Below, piece after piece: positions 61,701-64,000 of a DNA stretch of 64,000 nt; within the stretch, counting starts at the first letter, position 1; every line of letters starts with the position of its first letter. Origin of the DNA: Bacteroidales bacterium (lineage in GTDB: Bacteria > Bacteroidota > Bacteroidia > Bacteroidales > FEN-979); the NCBI GenBank assembly GCA_030681475.1, contig JAUXWT010000061.1, positions 1 through 64,000 on the forward strand. Direction: 5' to 3'. The translations under genes and the position numbers were made by a program. The notes below the pieces were generated by a model. It was not told the origin of the DNA, made no database searches, and was given only the letters and a program-made list of their open reading frames with translations.

Positions 61701-64000
61701 TAGCCCAGCTATAGGTTGTCGTGCCTCCGCTGTTGTTCGTCCCGAAGATGACATCTGTTGTATTTGCGTTGTTGCAAACTACCAGGTTCGCTGGATCGAT
61801 CACCTGGCCTGATGGATTCACCGTAATGGTGAATGTTTCAGAAGGTCCCACACAGCTTAAGGAAAGATTTGTAAATGTCGGTGTGACTGTTATCGAAGCC
61901 GTTACCGGAGCGGTCGTGGTGTTTACAGCAGTAAATGCAGTAATGTCACCCGTTCCGCTGGCTGGAAGCCCAATGGAGGCTGTATTGTTAGTCCAGCTAT
62001 ATGTTGCTGTACCACCGGTATTGTTCGTGCCAAACGTGACAGCGGTGTTGGTGCCACCATGACAGACAACCAGGTCGGCCGGATCGATCACCTGTCCCGT
62101 TGGATTCACAGTTATATCAAAGGTCTCGGACGGGCCGACACAACTTTCTGACAGATATGTAAAAGTTGGAGAAACTGTGATGGTAGCCACTATCGGCGAG
62201 GTTGTAATGTTAACAGCAGTAAATGCAGCAATATTCCCTGTTCCGGATGATGCAAGCCCAATGGAGGCTGTATTGTTAGTCCAGTTATATGTTGTTGTAC
62301 CAACAGTATTATTCGTACTGAAAATGACATCGGCGCTTGGGTTGGCATTGCAAACAACCATATCAGGCGGATCGTTCACCTGTCCTGACGGGTTCACCTT
62401 AATGGTAAAGGCTTCTGCTGGACCAACACAATTTTCAGATAGATTGGAAAAAGTCGGAGTAACCGTGATAGTGGCTATCACCGGGGCAGCGCCGGTATTG
62501 ATGGCAGTAAAGGAAGCAATATCACCGGTTCCGAATGCAGAAAGTCCGATCGTTGTATTATCGTTTGTCCAGCTATAGCTCGTTGTCCCGCCGGTATTGT
62601 TCGTTGCGAAGATGACATCCGTAGTAGATGCGGCGTTGCATACAACCAGGTCGGTTGGATCGATCACCTGACCGGTCGGGTTCACCGTTATCGTAAAAGT
62701 TTCTGCGGGGCCAACACAACTTTCTGACAAATAGGTAAATGTCGGCGTAACAGTAATTGTGGCCACCACCGGCGTTAATCCGTTGTTAATGGCGGTAAAG
62801 GAGGCAATATTATCGTTGCCTGAAGCAGGCAGGCCAATCGAAGTCGTGTTGTTGAGCCAGTTATAAGTGGTTGTGCCGACCGTATTTGTTGTTGCAAAGG
62901 TTACAGCGGTGGTGAGTGCGGTATTGCATGCAACGAGATCGGTTGGGTCGTTCACCTGACCTGTTGGATTTACGGTGATCGTAAAAGTTTCAGGAGGGCC
63001 GATGCAACTTTCTGATAAATGCGTAAACGTTGGAGTGACTGTAATGGTTGCTACTACCGGCATGGTGCCATTGTTGATTGCGGTAAAGGAGGCAATGTTC
63101 CCGGTTCCGGTGGCAGACAAGCCGATGGAGGTGGTGTTGTTTGTCCAGCTATAGGTCGTAATACCAACGGTATTGTTCGTTTCAAAGTTAACATCCGGGG
63201 TGGGCCCGGCATTGCAAACAACAAGGTCTGTTGGATCGTTCACTTGTCCCAATGGGTTCACCGTGATGGTAAATGTCTCCGGAGGCCCCTCGCAATTAAC
63301 CGAAAGGTTGGTAAATGTGGGAATTACTGTGATCGTGGCAATTACGGGCGCAGTTGTGGTGTTGACAGCGCTAAAGGAGGCGATATTCCCGGTTCCGCTG
63401 GCTGCAAGTCCAATTGAAGTCGTATTATTTGTCCAGCTAAACGTTGTCGCACCCCCGGTATTATTCGAACCAAAAGTGACAGCAGTATTTGTGCCACCAT
63501 TGCAAACGACCAGGTCTGTCGGATCAATCACCTGTCCGGTCGGGTTTACGGTGATCGTAAAGTTTTCAGGCGGCCCGACACAGCTTTCTGAAAGATTGGT
63601 AAAGGTAGGGGTAACGGTGATGGTAGCTACCACGGGCATTGTTCCAGTGTTGATCGCTGTAAAGGAAGGAATATTGCCCGTTCCGGTAGCTGTTAAGCCG
63701 ATTGAAGTTGTATTGTTTGTCCAGTCGTAGGTTGTGGCACCAACCGTATTGGTTGTTCCAAAAGTTACATCCGTGGTAAGCCCTTCGTTGCATACAACCA
63801 GGTTTGTTGGATCGATAACCTGTCCAGACGGATTCACCGTAATGGTAAATATTTCCGGCAGGCCGGTACAACTTACGGATTGATTTATGAAGGTTGGCGT
63901 AACTGTGATGGTTGCCACCACAGGGGCTGTTGTGGTATTTGCCGCTGTAAATGAAGCAATGTTCCCGGTGCCGCTTGCAGTAAGGCCGATCGAAGTTGTA
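58753..64000 (-). CDS. Giant PKD-like tandem-repeat FISUMP protein (5' end outside window)
   Basis: The reading frame is open from the right edge to the stop at 58753, at least 1748 residues, and the N-terminus is missing. Translation of 63922-64000 continues the repeat, so 63921 is not the start. Eleven complete 96-residue repeats and a partial one (64000 to 60661) each carry GQV(I/N)DPTDLVVCN, TTYSWTNNTTSIGL and ATITVTPTFTNLSESC motifs. They resemble PKD-like domains of Bacteroidota adhesins. Four different PKD/Ig-like modules and a C-terminal FISUMP domain (CWMAENLRYG, CPPGWHIPTINEWQNLID, AFPVRCVKD) follow. It is probably a secreted, extended surface fibre. Confidence 0.88.
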   Translation of the reverse strand, partial: TTSIGLTASGTGNIASFTAANTTTAPVVATITVTPTFINQSVSCTGLPEIFTITVNPSGQVIDPTNLVVCNEGLTTDVTFGTTNTVGATTYDWTNNTTSIGLTATGTGNIPSFTAINTGTMPVVATITVTPTFTNLSESCVGPPENFTITVNPTGQVIDPTDLVVCNGGTNTAVTFGSNNTGGATTFSWTNNTTSIGLAASGTGNIASFSAVNTTTAPVIATITVIPTFTNLSVNCEGPPETFTITVNPLGQVNDPTDLVVCNAGPTPDVNFETNNTVGITTYSWTNNTTSIGLSATGTGNIASFTAINNGTMPVVATITVTPTFTHLSESCIGPPETFTITVNPTGQVNDPTDLVACNTALTTAVTFATTNTVGTTTYNWLNNTTSIGLPASGNDNIASFTAINNGLTPVVATITVTPTFTYLSESCVGPAETFTITVNPTGQVIDPTDLVVCNAASTTDVIFATNNTGGTTSYSWTNDNTTIGLSAFGTGDIASFTAINTGAAPVIATITVTPTFSNLSENCVGPAEAFTIKVNPSGQVNDPPDMVVCNANPSADVIFSTNNTVGTTTYNWTNNTASIGLASSGTGNIAAFTAVNITTSPIVATITVSPTFTYLSESCVGPSETFDITVNPTGQVIDPADLVVCHGGTNTAVTFGTNNTGGTATYSWTNNTASIGLPASGTGDITAFTAVNTTTAPVTASITVTPTFTNLSLSCVGPSETFTITVNPSGQVIDPANLVVCNNANTTDVIFGTNNSGGTTTYSWANDNTSIGLAGNGNGNIPSFTAINTTTVPVVATITVTPTFTNQSVSCVGPAKTFTITVNPTGQVNDPTDLVACNTALTTAVTFGTTNTVGTTTYNWLNNTTSIGLPASGNGNIASFNAVNNGLTPVVATITVTPTFTYLSESCVGPTENFTITVNPTGQVIDPTDLVVCNNTSTGDVDFNTNNSGGTTTYNWTNNTVSIGLAAAGSGNIPSFTAVNTGTAPVVATITVTPTFSNLSESCIGPAEIFTITVNPSGQVNNPLNLVVCHNVMTSVVTFGTNNTIGTTTYSWTNNTATIGLPSSGTGNIASFIAVNTGSTPVVATITVTPTFTNQSVSCVGTAKSFTITVNPLPVPQITGAPSVCSGTTGLIYFTEAGMTNYQWTISAGGSFVPGPGINEITVAWNVIGPQTLTVNYFDANGCTANVASSYTVNVQDLPTPTLTGETHVCVGDIETYNTDASATSYVWGIPAAGGTFTGGGSSDNQFTMTWLNPGTYIITVNYTVGSTGCTAVTPTTLTVTVNPNPSPVITGPLTPICGFSTQVYSAGTTGNVYQWTITGGTAQLPLGQNTVSVLWANTPPVFVDLTETIVYTGVSCTATAMTFPVSFKPWPITPGAITGPISVCKTSTQSYSVPAILNATSYKWAYTGTGVSIVGNGTPAISITFSTTATNGTLTVTGNNECGDGPVSAPLSIIVHPLPVVSYSFCNDLVTTKNAKPFILKGGSPYGATGTYHLNNPAAPALPGNIFNPGDAAVFLGSNTIYYTYTTVNNCKASSIPQTITVLTSNVSYPCGVSLLTDPRDNNTYRTIMINAKCWMAENLRYGTTVTFPSQNQPQPQTDNCINEKYCLTTDNAGCTVYGGLYQWDELIQYALTQAPYQGACPPGWHIPTINEWQNLIDAVANMNPGDATAGGYLKAAGGFNSLRKGIYYLNNLWAFDAGSPGATMFWTSTLSGNKPIARGLNTINSSVSIYESAKTNAFPVRCVKD
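61201..61545. repeat. Near-identical segment, copy 1 (with 62641-62985)
   Basis: About 340 bp match 62641-62985 at nearly every position (for example only about 4 differences in 61381-61540), offset by 1440 bp, which is exactly five repeat units. Other units are visibly more diverged, so this is a recent duplication or gene conversion. Confidence 0.8.
62641..62985. repeat. Near-identical segment, copy 2 (with 61201-61545)
   Basis: Second copy of the segment above. Differences include the codons giving NDNIASFTAIN here against NGNIASFNAVN there. Confidence 0.8.

Larger units (their letters stand above)
60661..64000. repeat. 288-bp coding tandem repeat array
   Basis: The unit is 288 bp (96 codons). 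VNP codons recur at 60661-60669 and 60949-60957, exactly 288 bp apart. At least 11.6 units are in the window and the array continues beyond the edge. Units vary at scattered sites; the first-strand Cys, WTNN core and ATITVTPTF are most conserved. Confidence 0.93.

Noticed and set aside
60719..63730. Plus-strand open frames across the repeat region
   Set aside because: They are antisense shadows of the periodic coding sequence, repeat with it, and show no start signals or known domains.
58753..63921. Giant gene starting at 63921
   Set aside because: The open frame and repeat pattern continue to base 64000, so the true start is outside the window.
60661..64000. 288-bp repeats as a CRISPR-like or non-coding satellite array
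   Set aside because: The period is an exact multiple of three, the minus strand is one open frame through all units, and the units encode a PKD-like domain. Spacers and 20-50 bp direct repeats are absent.
53026..64000. FISUMP domains as targets of a diversity-generating retroelement
   Set aside because: The domain is of a C-type-lectin-like kind sometimes diversified, but no reverse transcriptase, template repeat or adenine-biased variable region is present in the window.

Overview
The window looks like a chromosomal segment of an uncultured Bacteroidota (Bacteroidetes). The evidence is: type IX secretion sorting tails of both type A and type B (CHU_C), FISUMP and choice-of-anchor L surface proteins, a FeoA-FeoB fusion, a bifunctional FtcD, many genes without a Shine-Dalgarno sequence, and repeated matches to the Bacteroidota promoter element TAnnTTTG upstream of genes. 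The order cannot be fixed from the sequence alone. I saw no rRNA, tRNA, CRISPR array or intact insertion sequence.

Layout. 1-2.8 kb: peroxiredoxin, recA and a TPR lipoprotein (+). 2.9-8.4 kb: a minus-strand nucleotide-sugar operon (ugd, UDP-glucuronate decarboxylase, rfbD, a phospho-sugar mutase, a DUF5063-like protein). 8.4-18.2 kb: a split error-prone DNA synthesis module, made of a LexA/CI-like self-cleaving repressor, DinB and a short DnaE. Two membrane glycosyltransferases and a YfcC transporter sit in the middle of it. 18-23 kb: RhlE helicase, methyltransferase, M49-like metallopeptidase, SPFH protein. 23.5-26.8 kb: TPR histidine kinase, NarL-type regulator and a small secreted protein. 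27-35 kb: LutA-like protein, T9SS cargo proteins, Tex, beta-barrel. 35-40.6 kb: NlpC/P60 enzyme, ferrous iron uptake (FeoAB plus a 53-residue Cys-rich partner), WbqC, two thioredoxins. 40.7-48 kb: orphan transposase-type zinc ribbon, hutI, T9SS protein, metallopeptidase, ftcD. 48-53 kb: an IPTL-CTERM protein with what looks like its own exosortase H and partner membrane protein, then a PepSY-like protein and an OmpR-type two-component pair. 53-64 kb: three consecutive FISUMP surface proteins; the first-transcribed one is a giant with 96-residue repeats that runs off the right edge.

Most interesting points. (1) The repressor/dinB intergenic region and the distant dnaE upstream region share a spaced element (33 of 39 positions identical), which predicts one damage-responsive regulon. 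(2) The dnaE gene carries three in-frame blocks of short tandem repeats of the kind otherwise found between genes here, and dinB is flanked by the same repeat family. (3) An apparently self-contained exosortase H/IPTL-CTERM pair sits in a genome that also uses T9SS. (4) The same N-terminal domains recur with different C-terminal sorting or terminal modules (T9SS type A, IPTL-CTERM, FISUMP), which suggests module swapping. (5) The giant protein shows a recent internal duplication of about 340 bp displaced by exactly five repeat units.
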